Shown: positions 8,329-17,275, counted from the first letter of the stretch. The stretch is DNA of 64,000 nucleotides from Clostridiales bacterium (GCA_031270945.1 JAISWZ010000276.1:1-64000), one strand, 5' to 3'. Program-made: numbers and translations. Notes: generated from the sequence alone by a model not told the origin.

Positions 8329-9287
8329 AGCCTGCTTTTCTCGTCATTGACTTGGTTGAAGAGCCCGGTTGACAGGTAGCGCTCGCCTGTGTCAGGGAGT
8401 ATCGCAAGCACTGTCTTTCCGATGTTTTCGCCCCGCTTCGCTATCTTGGCTGCCGCGAACGCGGCAGCTCCGGAGGAAATGCCAACAAGAAGCCCTTCCT
8501 CCCGGGCTAGCACCCTTGAGGTGTCAGCCGCTTCTTCATCATGGACTCTGTACACTTCATCGATTATTCCAAGATCCAAAACCTGTGGCACAAAGCCAGC
8601 GCCTATTCCCTGGATCTTGTGCGGAGACGGGTTTCCTCCTGAGAGAACTGGAGAGTTGGCGGGCTCAACAGCCACAACTTTTATAGAAGGCTTCTTTTCC
8701 TTCAAGTAAGCGCCAGCTCCTGTGATCGTGCCTCCTGTGCCAACGCCGCCTACAAGGACATCTATCTTTCCGCCTGTCGCCTCCCAGATCTCAGGGCCTG
8801 TTGTGGCCTTATGGATTCTGGGATTGGCGGGATTGTTGAACTGCTGGAGGATGACAGCCCCATCGATCTGGGTCTGAAGCTCCTCGGCTTTTCTTATGGC
8901 GCCTTTCATTCCAAGAGCGCCAGGCGTCAAAGCCAGCTCAGCGCCAAGCGCAGACACAAGGGCCCTTCTTTCCTGGCTCATGGTGTCAGGCATTACAACT
9001 ATTATCTTGTAGCCCTTTGCGGCCGCCACAAAGGCCAGGCCGACACCAGTGTTTCCGCTGGATGGCTCTATTATCACAGATCCCTTTTTCAAGATCTTTT
9101 TCTCTTCAGCGTCAACTATCATGGCGTACGCGATCCTGTCCTTGACGCTCCCAAGGGGGTTGAAGTACTCAAGCTTGAAAAGCAGGGTGGACTCGTTGAG
9201 CCCGACCAGGCCAGCGAACCTCCTGGGGTTCAAGACAGGCGTGTTGCCGATCAGGTCAGTCAGGGAATTGACGGTTACGCTTCCCAT
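8319..9287 (-). CDS. cysK: Cysteine synthase (O-acetylserine sulfhydrylase)
   Basis: 322 residues, usual for CysK. The PLP lysine is in NPLGSVKDR, the PLP-phosphate and substrate loops are SSGNTG and GTGGT, and GISSGAA is the C-terminal pyridine-binding region. The enzyme makes cysteine from O-acetylserine and sulfide. An ATG at 9287 with AGGAGG seven bases upstream is the start. Being encoded directly after two nitrogenase-like subunits, it would capture sulfide released by that enzyme, which supports a sulfur-acquisition role for the operon (inference). Confidence 0.93.
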   Translation of the reverse strand: MGSVTVNSLTDLIGNTPVLNPRRFAGLVGLNESTLLFKLEYFNPLGSVKDRIAYAMIVDAEEKKILKKGSVIIEPSSGNTGVGLAFVAAAKGYKIIVVMPDTMSQERRALVSALGAELALTPGALGMKGAIRKAEELQTQIDGAVILQQFNNPANPRIHKATTGPEIWEATGGKIDVLVGGVGTGGTITGAGAYLKEKKPSIKVVAVEPANSPVLSGGNPSPHKIQGIGAGFVPQVLDLGIIDEVYRVHDEEAADTSRVLAREEGLLVGISSGAAAFAAAKIAKRGENIGKTVLAILPDTGERYLSTGLFNQVNDEKSRLWL

Positions 9288-9301
9288 GCAAATGCCTCCT
9301 A

Positions 9302-9370
9302 AGTGCATATCCCAAAATTTTAAAAAGGCGCGGTAGATGCTTTTGCCAAAAAAAAATCTCGGGATATGCC
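9302..9370. mobile_element. MITE-like palindromic repeat, short copy 4
   Basis: GTGCATATCCCAAAATT at the left, CGGGATATGC at the right, TA at 9300-9301 and 9371-9372. The 69-bp length shows an internal deletion. It separates cysK from the D-type subunit. Confidence 0.65.
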
Positions 9371-9375
9371 TATGA

Positions 9376-10908
9376 TTACAAAAGATCGTCAGGCTTGATG
9401 TTGTCCCTGATGTCAGACTCGAACCAGCTTTGGCGAAGCGGGAGGCTCACGTTTGAGGAGATGTTCTTGGCGAAGTTGGTGTTCTTTATAGCCTTGGCTG
9501 CTTTCCTGGCCAGCTCGAAGGCGCCGGAGTATCCCATGTAGTTCAGGGATTGGCCGAAAAGGGGAATAACCGGAATGCCAAGCCTTGTCACCCATCCGTT
9601 GGCGCCCATGTGGCCGCAGTACAAGTCTGGCTTTAGGCGGTTCAAAATGGCTAGCTCCTCGGCTGGCTGGCCAGCGGCCACTTCTATTGAAAGCTCGGGG
9701 CCGTCAGTCTCTTCCAGGAACTCTTCAACAAACCTATCAACGTTGTGCGCCTTAACTCCCAGAAGCTTCATTCCAAGGTAGGAGAAGTACTGGGCTGTCG
9801 TAAGTATTCTTGTCTCCCCGCCGCCAACGTATATGGTCTTTCCGGCAAGGACTTTCTTGTACGGCTCTATGGCTTCCTCAAGGGCGGTTGTCTCAAGCTT
9901 TATCAGCCTTTCCGCCTCTTTTTCCAAGTGGAACTCCGCCGCTATTACCCTGAGCCAGCGGTTCGTGTTCACCACGCCAATCGGCAAAGTGTCGATTATG
10001 TAAGGCGTGCCAAAGCGCTCTTTCAAATGGCCCAAGAGATAGTCGTCATGGGTCGCGCAAATCGAAACGTTAAGCCCCGCTTCCCCGATGTGGGAAAGGT
10101 CTTCGACCGTCGCGTGCAAGGGCAGGACTTTCGCGTACAGCCCCAGAGCGCTCACCAGGCGGGAAAGCTCAACCTCGTCTCCGTTGGAGTTCGAGCCTAC
10201 GTTAAAGATGTTCACTGTCCGGCTGATGCGGTACCGCTCGAAGGCGTCTTTCCCCTCATCAGGAAGCGCACGCTCTATCCGCTCAGCTGGCTCAACCAAG
10301 TGCCTGAGTATTCCGTGGTATGCTGCGTCGTAGCCTGAAGCCACGTACCTGCTCTTGAACCCCTCGCAGTGTATTGGCACAATCCTGGCAGAAACAGATC
10401 CTTGGAGCTCCTTTGCGACAGAGTCTATGTCATCGCCTATGATTCCAGGAACGCAGCCGTTCGCGACTATTATCACCTCAGGCCTGCTGTACTTGTCGAT
10501 GTAGAGGATCGCCTCTTTGAGCTTCTCGGTTCCTCCGTTCACCACATCCAGCTGATCCATGTTGGTGTGGGCCCATATGAATTCCTCATCCTTTTTCCCC
10601 TTGGAAGCTCTCATCGTCTTCCGAAGGCCAGCCGATCCGCCAAAGCCGGAGCAGCATCCCAGAGGTGAGTGTATTACCACGGCGGAGCGGGTAAGGCTGC
10701 TGGCTATTCCCATAGCCAAGCCAAGCTGGCAGCCGCCGCTTTGGGCGAACTTGCGGTTTTGGAGCTGCGCGCAGCCGGTTTTCAAGTCCCGGTTCAATTC
10801 CGCGCAAGTGCCGCAGTAAGCGGAGCAGACTCCTATGCGGGTCTCTCGCACTGGAGGCGCTAGAGCTGAAGTGAAGCCATATTCCAGCTCGTCTGTGTAT
10901 TTTGACAT
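9376..10908 (-). CDS. Nitrogenase-like component 1 subunit, D type
   Basis: 510 residues of the nitrogenase component-1 family. Cys60, Cys86 and Cys152 (NGCVPGIIGDD) have spacings of 26 and 66, the same as the P-cluster cysteines 62, 88 and 154 of Azotobacter NifD. Cys284 in LNVSICATHDDYLLGHL aligns by eye with the cofactor ligand Cys275. The cofactor His442 site appears replaced (GIPVIPLFGQS has Phe). An extra N-terminal CxxxCxxCx10C set (Cys28, 32, 35, 46) could hold another metal site. It is probably the catalytic partner of the K-type subunit encoded just before it. Neighbours (CysK, sulfonate-type importer, YezD) point to sulfur metabolism. A methylthio-alkane reductase-like role is inference. 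Confidence 0.88.
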   Translation of the reverse strand: MSKYTDELEYGFTSALAPPVRETRIGVCSAYCGTCAELNRDLKTGCAQLQNRKFAQSGGCQLGLAMGIASSLTRSAVVIHSPLGCCSGFGGSAGLRKTMRASKGKKDEEFIWAHTNMDQLDVVNGGTEKLKEAILYIDKYSRPEVIIVANGCVPGIIGDDIDSVAKELQGSVSARIVPIHCEGFKSRYVASGYDAAYHGILRHLVEPAERIERALPDEGKDAFERYRISRTVNIFNVGSNSNGDEVELSRLVSALGLYAKVLPLHATVEDLSHIGEAGLNVSICATHDDYLLGHLKERFGTPYIIDTLPIGVVNTNRWLRVIAAEFHLEKEAERLIKLETTALEEAIEPYKKVLAGKTIYVGGGETRILTTAQYFSYLGMKLLGVKAHNVDRFVEEFLEETDGPELSIEVAAGQPAEELAILNRLKPDLYCGHMGANGWVTRLGIPVIPLFGQSLNYMGYSGAFELARKAAKAIKNTNFAKNISSNVSLPLRQSWFESDIRDNIKPDDLL

Positions 10909-11000
10909 GAAGTTGCACCCTTTCTAACTGGAGTTCTAAAGATAAATAGCGCGAGAAAGTCAAAAGCCAAAGCTAAAAGCCAAAGCCAAAAGCCAAAAGC

Positions 11001-12335
11001 CTAGCGGGCCGCCACCAGGTTCGTGAACAGGTCTTCCAGGAATGTCAGCGACCCTCTGTATCCAGCATAGCCCTTGTTCAAGACCACGCGGTTTGACACC
11101 GGGTACGCCACAGCCAGGAAGGCCGCCCCCAGCTTGTCGGCCAGATCGCGCTCGATTCCGCTGCCTACGACGTAGGCGGGGGACAGGGAGTCATAGTATT
11201 TCTGGCTCCTGTTAAGAGGCCAGCTTTCCCTGATCCTGTTAAGTATCTCTCCCGCGTTTTGCTCGAAGACCACAATGGGCTTGGTTTCAGAGTTGATGTC
11301 TGAGAAGCTGGCCCTGTACTCTTCTCGCTCAAACTCTCCCTCAATGTCGTTTATTGAGGTCAAGTGCGGGATCCAGCCCAAGTCGTTGGCCAGGAACCTG
11401 GTCAAGGCGTGGGCGTAATAGCTGTCGGCGGCGACTATCGCGTATCTTTGGAAATCCAGGTCGGAGTAAATGTCAACAATGCGCTCCAGGTACGAATAAT
11501 AATAGCTTTCTTCCGCTCTCAAAACTTTCTCTACAAGCGCCTTGCTTATTCCCAAGGCTTCTCCCACTTGAAGAAGAAATGCCCTGGTTCCGGTCGGGCC
11601 GATTGGAAGCTCGGATCTTAGCCACGGTATCCCGTGGACATCTTTGTAAGCGGCGGCGGTAAGCACTCCTGACACTGGGGACAAAACCAAGTTCAAAGCG
11701 GCGTTTCCGCTCTTCTTGATGTCCTCCACTGTCTCTCCTGCCGCGAAATATACGTTGGACTTGACTCCTATTAGCCCCAAAAGCCTTTTTATCTCTTCCA
11801 GGTTGCCCCGGTAGAAGACGTCGTGGCCTGGAACAACACCCAGGATGTTTACAGTCAATGGATCCTTCACTGGCGCTTCCTGCACTGTCCCCCTGGCGAC
11901 AGCGGACAAGACCGCGTCATACCCCTTGAGGGCGTTTCCCAAAAATCCTGGGGTGCTTACTCCGATGACGTTTTGCGACTTGAACTTTCCCGCCACAGCT
12001 ACCGCGTCATCCCCTATTATCTCAACCTGGCAGCCTGTGAGCACAACGTACAGATCCCCGTCAAGGGCCTTGAGCGTGTGCTCGATCTGCTCGGATAACC
12101 TGTCTTCTCCGCCGAACACTATGTTGTTTTCGGCTATGTTGCTAGTGGGGATCATGTTTCCACCGCAATACCCCAAGCCCCTGTAGCCAGCGGCTAGGTT
12201 GTAGCTCCCGGATAGCATCCCGGCGCAGCCTCCGGCCGCGTGAACTATCGGAATAGCCCTATGGATTCCGGCAACTGTAGATATTGCCCCTCCAAGGGCG
12301 CATGAGAATTTAGCTCGCTCTATGAATGTTGACAT
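11001..12335 (-). CDS. Nitrogenase-like component 1 subunit, K type
   Basis: 444 residues. Cys12, Cys37 (HAAGGCAGM) and Cys102 (LTGCQVEIIGDD) sit at the three positions expected for the beta-side P-cluster ligands (first spacing 25, as in NifK). Cys57 is additional. The Rossmann-like repeats typical of the family follow. The start ATG at 12335 has AGGAGAG upstream. It is transcribed before the D-type gene, separated by a 92-base AAAGCC-rich spacer. With the D subunit it should form a heterotetramer that needs an iron protein (NifH type), which is not encoded in this window. Confidence 0.88.
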   Translation of the reverse strand: MSTFIERAKFSCALGGAISTVAGIHRAIPIVHAAGGCAGMLSGSYNLAAGYRGLGYCGGNMIPTSNIAENNIVFGGEDRLSEQIEHTLKALDGDLYVVLTGCQVEIIGDDAVAVAGKFKSQNVIGVSTPGFLGNALKGYDAVLSAVARGTVQEAPVKDPLTVNILGVVPGHDVFYRGNLEEIKRLLGLIGVKSNVYFAAGETVEDIKKSGNAALNLVLSPVSGVLTAAAYKDVHGIPWLRSELPIGPTGTRAFLLQVGEALGISKALVEKVLRAEESYYYSYLERIVDIYSDLDFQRYAIVAADSYYAHALTRFLANDLGWIPHLTSINDIEGEFEREEYRASFSDINSETKPIVVFEQNAGEILNRIRESWPLNRSQKYYDSLSPAYVVGSGIERDLADKLGAAFLAVAYPVSNRVVLNKGYAGYRGSLTFLEDLFTNLVAAR

Positions 12336-12347
12336 GGCTCTCTCCTA

Positions 12348-12700
12348 TCCGAGGAATAGCGCCGTAGCGCTATTCCCGGGGTGTTTGGATCTTGGTTGAT
12401 CTTTTTATAAGACCGACATGTAAAGCGTCCGAGGAATAGCGCCGTAACGCCATTCCCAGGGTGTTTGGATCTTGGTTGATCTAGTTGCGTCCGAGGAATA
12501 GCGACGTAGCGCCATTCCCGGGGTGTTTGGATCTTGGTTGATCTTATTGCTTCCGAGGAATAGCGTCGTAGCGCTAATCCCAGGGTGTTTGGATCTTGGT
12601 TAATCTAATTGCGTCCGAGGAATAGCGCCGTAGCGCTATTCCCGGGGTGTTGTTAAATTTATTGCGTCCGAGGCCTAGCGCCATAGCGCCTTCCTAGGTT
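12348..12700 (-). repeat. Six tandem hairpin repeats, 62-bp period
   Basis: Copies begin TCCGAGG at 12348, 12428, 12490, 12552, 12614 and 12667. Each holds GGAATAGCGC-CGTA-GCGCTATTCC or a close variant, followed in most by GGGTGTTTGGATCTTGGTT. They fill the gap between the transporter ATPase and the K-type subunit. Several stems keep pairing despite base changes. They could stabilise or segment the operon transcript. Confidence 0.85.
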
Positions 12701-12789
12701 TTGAATCTCTTGAATCAAGCAAATCCCGTTACTCACAGCGCCAGGCCAGCTCCGCAGCGCTAGCCCAGCGCTTAAATTCTTTAAAACTC

Positions 12790-13653
12790 CTAAATCACCG
12801 CATCCGGAAGAATCTCGTTTCCAATGTCAAACGACGGCTTGGCTGACTTGGCTTCTGCTGAATCATCCGCTTCGCTTTCGTGAGCCTTGTTTTGTAGAAG
12901 ATCCCAGACCTGGCCGGTGGCCAGCCTGAAGGCCGGGGTGTTTCTTACGTCTTTTATCCGGCGTGGCCTTGGAAGCGCGACATTCACCACTTCCTTGACA
13001 GTGCCTGGGGACTTGCTCATTACAGCCACCCGGTCAGAGAGCGCAACCGCCTCTTCTATGCTGTGGGTGACAAAAAGGATAGTCTTGCCTGTTTTCTCCC
13101 AAATGGCAAGGAGCTCGTCTTGCATGACCTCACGGGTCTGCGCGTCCACAGCGGCAAAAGGCTCATCCATTAGAAGCACTTCCGGGTCATAGGCCAAAGC
13201 TCTGGCTATCGCGACCCTTTGCTGCATTCCGCCGGAAAGCTCGTGGGGATAGTGATCTTCAAACCCCTCAAGTTCCACTAGCTTGATGAAGCGCTCTGCC
13301 ACTTTTCCTCTTTCCTTCTTTGGAACCTTTTTTATCTCAAGCCCAAACTCGATGTTTTGCTTCACAGTCCTCCAAGGAAAAAGAGCGTAGCCTTGGAGCA
13401 CTATTCCTCGATCCAGCGCTGGGCCGGATATGGGCTTGCCGTCTATCAGAATTTCGCCTGCGCTCGCTTTGGAAAGGCCTACTACCAAGTCCAGGAGTGT
13501 GCTCTTGCCGCACCCGCTAGGACCGACAACAGCTAAGAACTCGCCTTTTTCCACTGTCAAGTCAAAGCCTGACAAGGCCCAGAAATCGTCTTTGGACTCC
13601 TTGGACTTAAAAGATCGCCCAAGCCCTTTTATCTCGATCTTGGGATCTGGCAT
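12790..13653 (-). CDS. Nitrate/sulfonate/taurine-type ABC importer ATPase
   Basis: 287 residues with Walker A GPSGCGKSTLL, signature LSGGMQQRVAIARAL, Walker B VLLMDEPFAAVD and H-loop FVTHS, typical of SsuB/TauB/NrtD. The C-terminal 40 residues after the core are acidic and unique. It serves the lipoprotein receptor and two permeases encoded upstream on the same strand. The substrate is most likely a sulfonate or another organosulfur compound, judged from cysK, yezD and the nitrogenase-like genes; nitrate or pyrimidine-precursor types cannot be excluded from sequence alone. Confidence 0.9.
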   Translation of the reverse strand: MPDPKIEIKGLGRSFKSKESKDDFWALSGFDLTVEKGEFLAVVGPSGCGKSTLLDLVVGLSKASAGEILIDGKPISGPALDRGIVLQGYALFPWRTVKQNIEFGLEIKKVPKKERGKVAERFIKLVELEGFEDHYPHELSGGMQQRVAIARALAYDPEVLLMDEPFAAVDAQTREVMQDELLAIWEKTGKTILFVTHSIEEAVALSDRVAVMSKSPGTVKEVVNVALPRPRRIKDVRNTPAFRLATGQVWDLLQNKAHESEADDSAEAKSAKPSFDIGNEILPDAVI

Positions 13654-13671
13654 AATACATCACTTCCTATA

Positions 13672-13795
13672 AGATAAAAGCTTGAATAATATAAAAGTTT
13701 GAATAATATAAAGGCTCGAATAATATAAAGGCTCAAATACGATAAAAGATCGAACAAGATAAAAAGCTTGAATAATATAAAAGCTTAAAATCAAA
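13672..13795. repeat. Tandem AT-rich repeat (AAAAGCTTGAATAATATA type)
   Basis: Five to seven degenerate units of about 20 bases fill the spacer upstream of the ATPase gene. A second low-complexity tract of AAACCAAAGCC units is at 13975-14040, just after the lipoprotein gene. They look like slippage products. Confidence 0.7.
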
Positions 13796-14043
13796 AGCTC
13801 AAAGGGCTTGCTTTGCTGGAGCGGGCGAGCCGGCCCGCCCCAGCAAGGCAATAGCGTGATTGTTCATAAGCCCTGAAGATTCAAAAGCTTGCCCTTTTGA
13901 ACCGTTGCGGGCGATATGCCGTTTAGGGTAAAACAAATGGGAATTTGGAAACGCTCAAGATTTCGGCGGATCTAAATCAAAAACCAAAGCCAAAAACCAA
14001 AGCCAAAACCAAAAACCGAAAATCCGAAAAACCAAAAGCCTTA

Positions 14044-15078
14044 TTACTGGAACTGCGGCGCAGTTATGTCTTCGACTTTGACCGCGCTAGCTTCTATCGC
14101 TCCAGCTTCTACCAGATCATCTATCCAAGGCTGGATAAGCTCTGTTGGGAATCCCGCGCCGCTGTAGTAATAGTGAACAGCGTTTATCTCTTTTTCGATG
14201 TACTCGGCGGTAAGGGCGATAGCTTCAGTTTCGTTAGCCAGCGTCCAAGCTTGAGCCTCTTTGATGGCTGTGACAAATCTTTGCACTGCTACCGGGTTGT
14301 CTTTAATGAAGTCGTCAGTGAAGTAGAATACGCTAGTTCCAGCCGCCGCGCCAAGCCCGCTGTCAGCTGAGTCAGCCAAGCGGATAAGGCCTTCTTGCTC
14401 TGCCAGGTAATAAAATGGAGGATGGATGCCAGCTATGTCAATGTTTCCTTGCTGCACGGCCTGGATTGAAGCTGTGTCTGAATCGAAGGCGACATACTCA
14501 AGCCTTGTTGCGTCAAGTCCGTTGTTCTTGAAGATTTGGTTCGGGATGAACGAAGAGCAGCTGGGAGCGCGACCGCTGATTGTAAGGTTGCCTCCGTCTT
14601 TATAGGTCTTCAGCTCCTCAAGAGTGTTCACTCCGATATCAGGTGAAACGTAAAAGCGCATGTGGCGGTACTTTGGATCCTTGTCAGCTGGCGGATCCAC
14701 TTGGTTAAGGGTTACAGCCTTAATGGGAGCGCCTTCCGCCACGTATGTGGCCAGCGCGTTGGGGAGCGTTCCTTCGAAGTCATTGGTGCCATTCAGGACT
14801 GCCGGAAGCGCGTCTCCTGATCCGAGCTCGCCAGTGTATTCGATTTTGAGCCCGTTCTTTTCGAAGATCCCTTTCGCCTCGCCTACCACGAAAGGCGTGG
14901 ATGTGCAGTTTTTCTTGGTGCTGGTGCGGAGGGTTATGATATCTGGAACGTCAGCTACTGGGACAGCCGCTTGGGCGTTTTGGGTTCCTTGGGATGCCGC
15001 TGGGGTATTGCCGCTGGAGCAGGACGTAGCCGCTATAAGGGTCAACGCCAGCAATGCTCCTAAAAGCCTTTTGAACAT
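14044..15078 (-). CDS. ABC transporter substrate-binding lipoprotein, SsuA/NMT1 type
   Basis: 344 residues. The N-terminus MFKRLLGALLALTLIAATSC is a lipoprotein signal with the lipidated cysteine at residue 20, followed by an SSGNTPAAS linker. The mature part has the NMT1/SsuA pattern: FVVGEAKGIFEKNGLKIEY, then a GSGDALPAVLNG loop, QAVQQGNIDIAGIHPPF and a long C-terminal lobe. It is anchored outside the membrane and delivers ligand to the two permeases. An unusual CTSTPF and SCSSF pair of cysteines line the expected ligand cleft region. Confidence 0.88.
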   Translation of the reverse strand: MFKRLLGALLALTLIAATSCSSGNTPAASQGTQNAQAAVPVADVPDIITLRTSTKKNCTSTPFVVGEAKGIFEKNGLKIEYTGELGSGDALPAVLNGTNDFEGTLPNALATYVAEGAPIKAVTLNQVDPPADKDPKYRHMRFYVSPDIGVNTLEELKTYKDGGNLTISGRAPSCSSFIPNQIFKNNGLDATRLEYVAFDSDTASIQAVQQGNIDIAGIHPPFYYLAEQEGLIRLADSADSGLGAAAGTSVFYFTDDFIKDNPVAVQRFVTAIKEAQAWTLANETEAIALTAEYIEKEINAVHYYYSGAGFPTELIQPWIDDLVEAGAIEASAVKVEDITAPQFQ

Positions 15079-15232
15079 GGGGGTTCTCTCCTTTAAATGC
15101 TTGAATGCTTGAAAATGCTTGAATGCTTGATAATGCTTGCCAGCGTTTCGGGATCGGCATGCTGCTTATAGGATTCTGGTCTCAAGCGCGCGCCGCTTGG
15201 ACGGGAGCCCCTTGCTTTTTGTTGCCGAATCC

Positions 15233-15324
15233 GGATTTATCGCCTTTTTGGCAACTTGCTGTTTTAACCTGGATCTATCGCCTTTTTGGTTATTTGCTGT
15301 TTTAACCCGGATCTATCGCCTTTA
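15233..15324. repeat. Tandem 38-bp repeat, 2.4 copies
   Basis: GGATYTATCGCCTTTTTGG recurs at 15233, 15271 and 15309 with conserved intervening TTGCTGTTTTAACCY. It lies between the small membrane-protein gene and the receptor gene. A short ATGCTTGA repeat array (15097-15140) is adjacent. Confidence 0.75.
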
Positions 15325-15326
15325 GC

Positions 15327-15485
15327 CTATTTCTTGCCAGAATCCGTCACGACTGAATCCGACTTTATCATAGAAGGGTTTCTTATGGTCTTCTGGGTTT
15401 GCCCTGCCTCGGCCCCTATAAGTATGCCGATTGTAAGCACCGCCGCCGTCACGAGAACGGCTATGCGCTTTCTTTTTCTCTTCAT
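15327..15485 (-). CDS. Small single-pass membrane or secreted protein, 52 residues
   Basis: MKRKRKRIAVLVTAAVLTIG is a positively charged start followed by a hydrophobic helix, then a polar tail of about 30 residues ending in SDSGKK. The ATG is one base after the stop codon of the permease gene and AAAGAGGTG overlaps that stop, which indicates coupled translation. It belongs to the transporter operon, between permease and receptor. I do not recognise the family. It might be an accessory membrane peptide of the importer. Confidence 0.65.
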   Translation of the reverse strand: MKRKRKRIAVLVTAAVLTIGILIGAEAGQTQKTIRNPSMIKSDSVVTDSGKK

Positions 15486-15486
15486 G

Positions 15487-16308
15487 CTACACCTCTTTCC
15501 AGGCAAGAAAATGCCTTTCAAGCCTTGTAAAGACGGCGTTGAAGATGATTGCAAGAAGCGTTATGAACAATATGGAGCCGTATACCAGAGGAAGCTTGTA
15601 GACGATCTTCTGCTGGACGTAGTACCAGCCCAGCCCGTTTGTCGCGCCTACGACCTCAGAGGCTATAATCATGAAGAACGCCACGCGAATGGCTATCTTA
15701 AGGCCTGTGAAGATGCTTGGAATGGTTGAGGGCACCAGCACTTTAAGGAAGACTTTCAGTTTGTCCGCGCCCATCGCCTCGGCCGCCCGGATCAATGAAG
15801 GGCCTACGCTCTTTGCGCCTTGCTCGGTGTTAAACAATATCGGCCAGAATGCGGCCCAAAACACTATCGCTATCTTTTCCTCGTCGCCGATCCCGAATAT
15901 TATCATGAAGACCGGGATTATGGCAAAGGGGTTCAGCTTTTCGCATACATGGAAAAATGGAAGCAGGAGCTTCTCCAGGAACTTGAAGTAAGATCCCAAA
16001 AGAAAGCCAAGCACTATCCCAATTGACGCCGCCAGGGAAAAGCCTTTGGCTATCCGGGAGAGGCTGACAAGGGTGTGTCCAAGGAGCGTGTGCCCGCCCA
16101 TGTTTGAAGCAGGTTTCACCCTTAGGAATTCAGCCCACATGGCGGTTGCGATCTTTGTTGGGGAGGATATCACGCCTCTTGGAACGAAGCCTGATCCCAC
16201 CTGCCAAAACAGGAAGAACGCCAGAAGCGGCAAGATCGCGACAGCAAGCTTTTTTATGCTTTTGATGTTAAATATTTTATATATTTTATTATTATTTTTT
16301 ATTTTCAC
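15487..16308 (-). CDS. ABC transporter permease, SsuC/TauC type (second)
   Basis: About 273 residues with six membrane helices and the EAA coupling loop (EAMGADKLKVFLKVLVPSTIPSIFTGLKIAIRVAF). A GTG at 16308 is chosen because AGGAGAGG at the end of the preceding gene is correctly spaced. It follows the first permease with only a short gap. Two distinct permeases probably form a heterodimeric channel. The family imports sulfonates, nitrate, taurine or thiamine precursors. Confidence 0.88.
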   Translation of the reverse strand: MKIKNNNKIYKIFNIKSIKKLAVAILPLLAFFLFWQVGSGFVPRGVISSPTKIATAMWAEFLRVKPASNMGGHTLLGHTLVSLSRIAKGFSLAASIGIVLGFLLGSYFKFLEKLLLPFFHVCEKLNPFAIIPVFMIIFGIGDEEKIAIVFWAAFWPILFNTEQGAKSVGPSLIRAAEAMGADKLKVFLKVLVPSTIPSIFTGLKIAIRVAFFMIIASEVVGATNGLGWYYVQQKIVYKLPLVYGSILFITLLAIIFNAVFTRLERHFLAWKEV

Positions 16309-16319
16309 CGCCGCCTCTC

Positions 16320-17114
16320 CTATCGCGCGTCTCTGGACGGTTTCCAATCAGTGAAGACGCTTTCAGCCACTTGCAGCCCTGCGTTCAGCAAGAACCCCAC
16401 GACGCAAACAATGAGAGCGCCCAGGTATATGCGGGGTATCCAGCCCAGCCCTTGGGCGTTGTGCATCATCCAGCCTACGCCGGAGTCGGCGCCCATGCTC
16501 TCGGCGCCTATGAGCATGAGAAATCCCATGGTAAGGCCGGTTCTGATTCCCATCATGATATTTGGGAAAACGGCGGGGATGATGGTCTTGAAGAAAACTT
16601 CGAACCCGTTTGCGCCCATGGATCTGGCGCATCGCACGAGGCTTGGGTCAACGCTTGATATGCCCTGCATTGTAGTCGTAAACAGCGGCCAGAAGACTGA
16701 CCAGAAGATCACGAGCAGTATCCCGTTCTCGCCAGGCCCGAAGACCAGGAGAAACAGCGGGTACAGGATGTAGGGCGGCACTTGCTGCAAAAAGGCTATC
16801 AAAGGCTTTATCACAAGCGCAACTTTAGGCGCCGCGCCCCCAAGGATGAATCCCAGGGGAAGAGCCAGGGCAGCTGATATCGCAAACCCTATGATAACCC
16901 GTCTCATGCTGATGCAGATGTGAACCAGGATCTTTATGATCCCGACCTGCGCTCCATCGAGCAGGACATCTGAGAATGGCGGGACAAATGTGGCGTTGGT
17001 CCAGCCTAGAGCCGGGGCGAACTGCCACACCAGTATGAACGCTATTGCCAGGTAGAACCCCATCAGCTTGTCGTTTACGGCTTTTGCCGCATTCGCTATC
17101 TTTTTGAGTTTCAT
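16320..17114 (-). CDS. ABC transporter permease, SsuC/TauC type (first)
   Basis: 264 residues with six predicted membrane helices and an EAA-like loop (CARSMGANGFEVFFKTIIPAVFPNIMMGIRTGLTMGF). The ATG at 17114 overlaps the stop of the upstream small frame in an ATGA arrangement. It is the first full gene after the operon promoter. Its sequence differs clearly from the second permease, so the pair is an old duplication and not a recent copy. Confidence 0.88.
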   Translation of the reverse strand: MKLKKIANAAKAVNDKLMGFYLAIAFILVWQFAPALGWTNATFVPPFSDVLLDGAQVGIIKILVHICISMRRVIIGFAISAALALPLGFILGGAAPKVALVIKPLIAFLQQVPPYILYPLFLLVFGPGENGILLVIFWSVFWPLFTTTMQGISSVDPSLVRCARSMGANGFEVFFKTIIPAVFPNIMMGIRTGLTMGFLMLIGAESMGADSGVGWMMHNAQGLGWIPRIYLGALIVCVVGFLLNAGLQVAESVFTDWKPSRDAR

Positions 17115-17230
17115 GAGTCACCCGCCCGATCCCCTCTGGCGCTCCATTGCGCTAGCGTCTGCAAGCCCGAAGGCTCTGCCGAGATGTTGCCTCGACATCG
17201 GTCGGCCTCCCTGTACATGAGCCGTCTCAT
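17111..17230 (-). CDS. Possible 39-residue leader frame of the nitrogenase-like operon
   Basis: The frame begins MRRLMYREADRCRGNISAEP after TTTGGAGG at correct spacing and ends in TGA overlapping the permease start (ATGA). The tight coupling suggests that it is translated. An alternative overlapping frame (MSRQHLGRAFGLAD, ATG at 17187) also has a GGGAGG site. Either could act as a leader or translational coupler. No known leader-peptide family is recognised. Confidence 0.4.
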   Translation of the reverse strand: MRRLMYREADRCRGNISAEPSGLQTLAQWSARGDRAGDS

Positions 17231-17275
17231 AGACATGCCTCCAAATTTTAGAAACGAGAAAAGCTATAACAAAAA

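Noticed and set aside
9376-12335. Nitrogen-fixation nifDK
   Set aside because: No nifH, nifE, nifN or nifB is present, the cofactor histidine position is not conserved, and all neighbours concern sulfur.
12348-12700. CRISPR array
   Set aside because: Both the hairpin and the sequence between hairpins are repeated, there are no unique spacers, and no cas genes are nearby.
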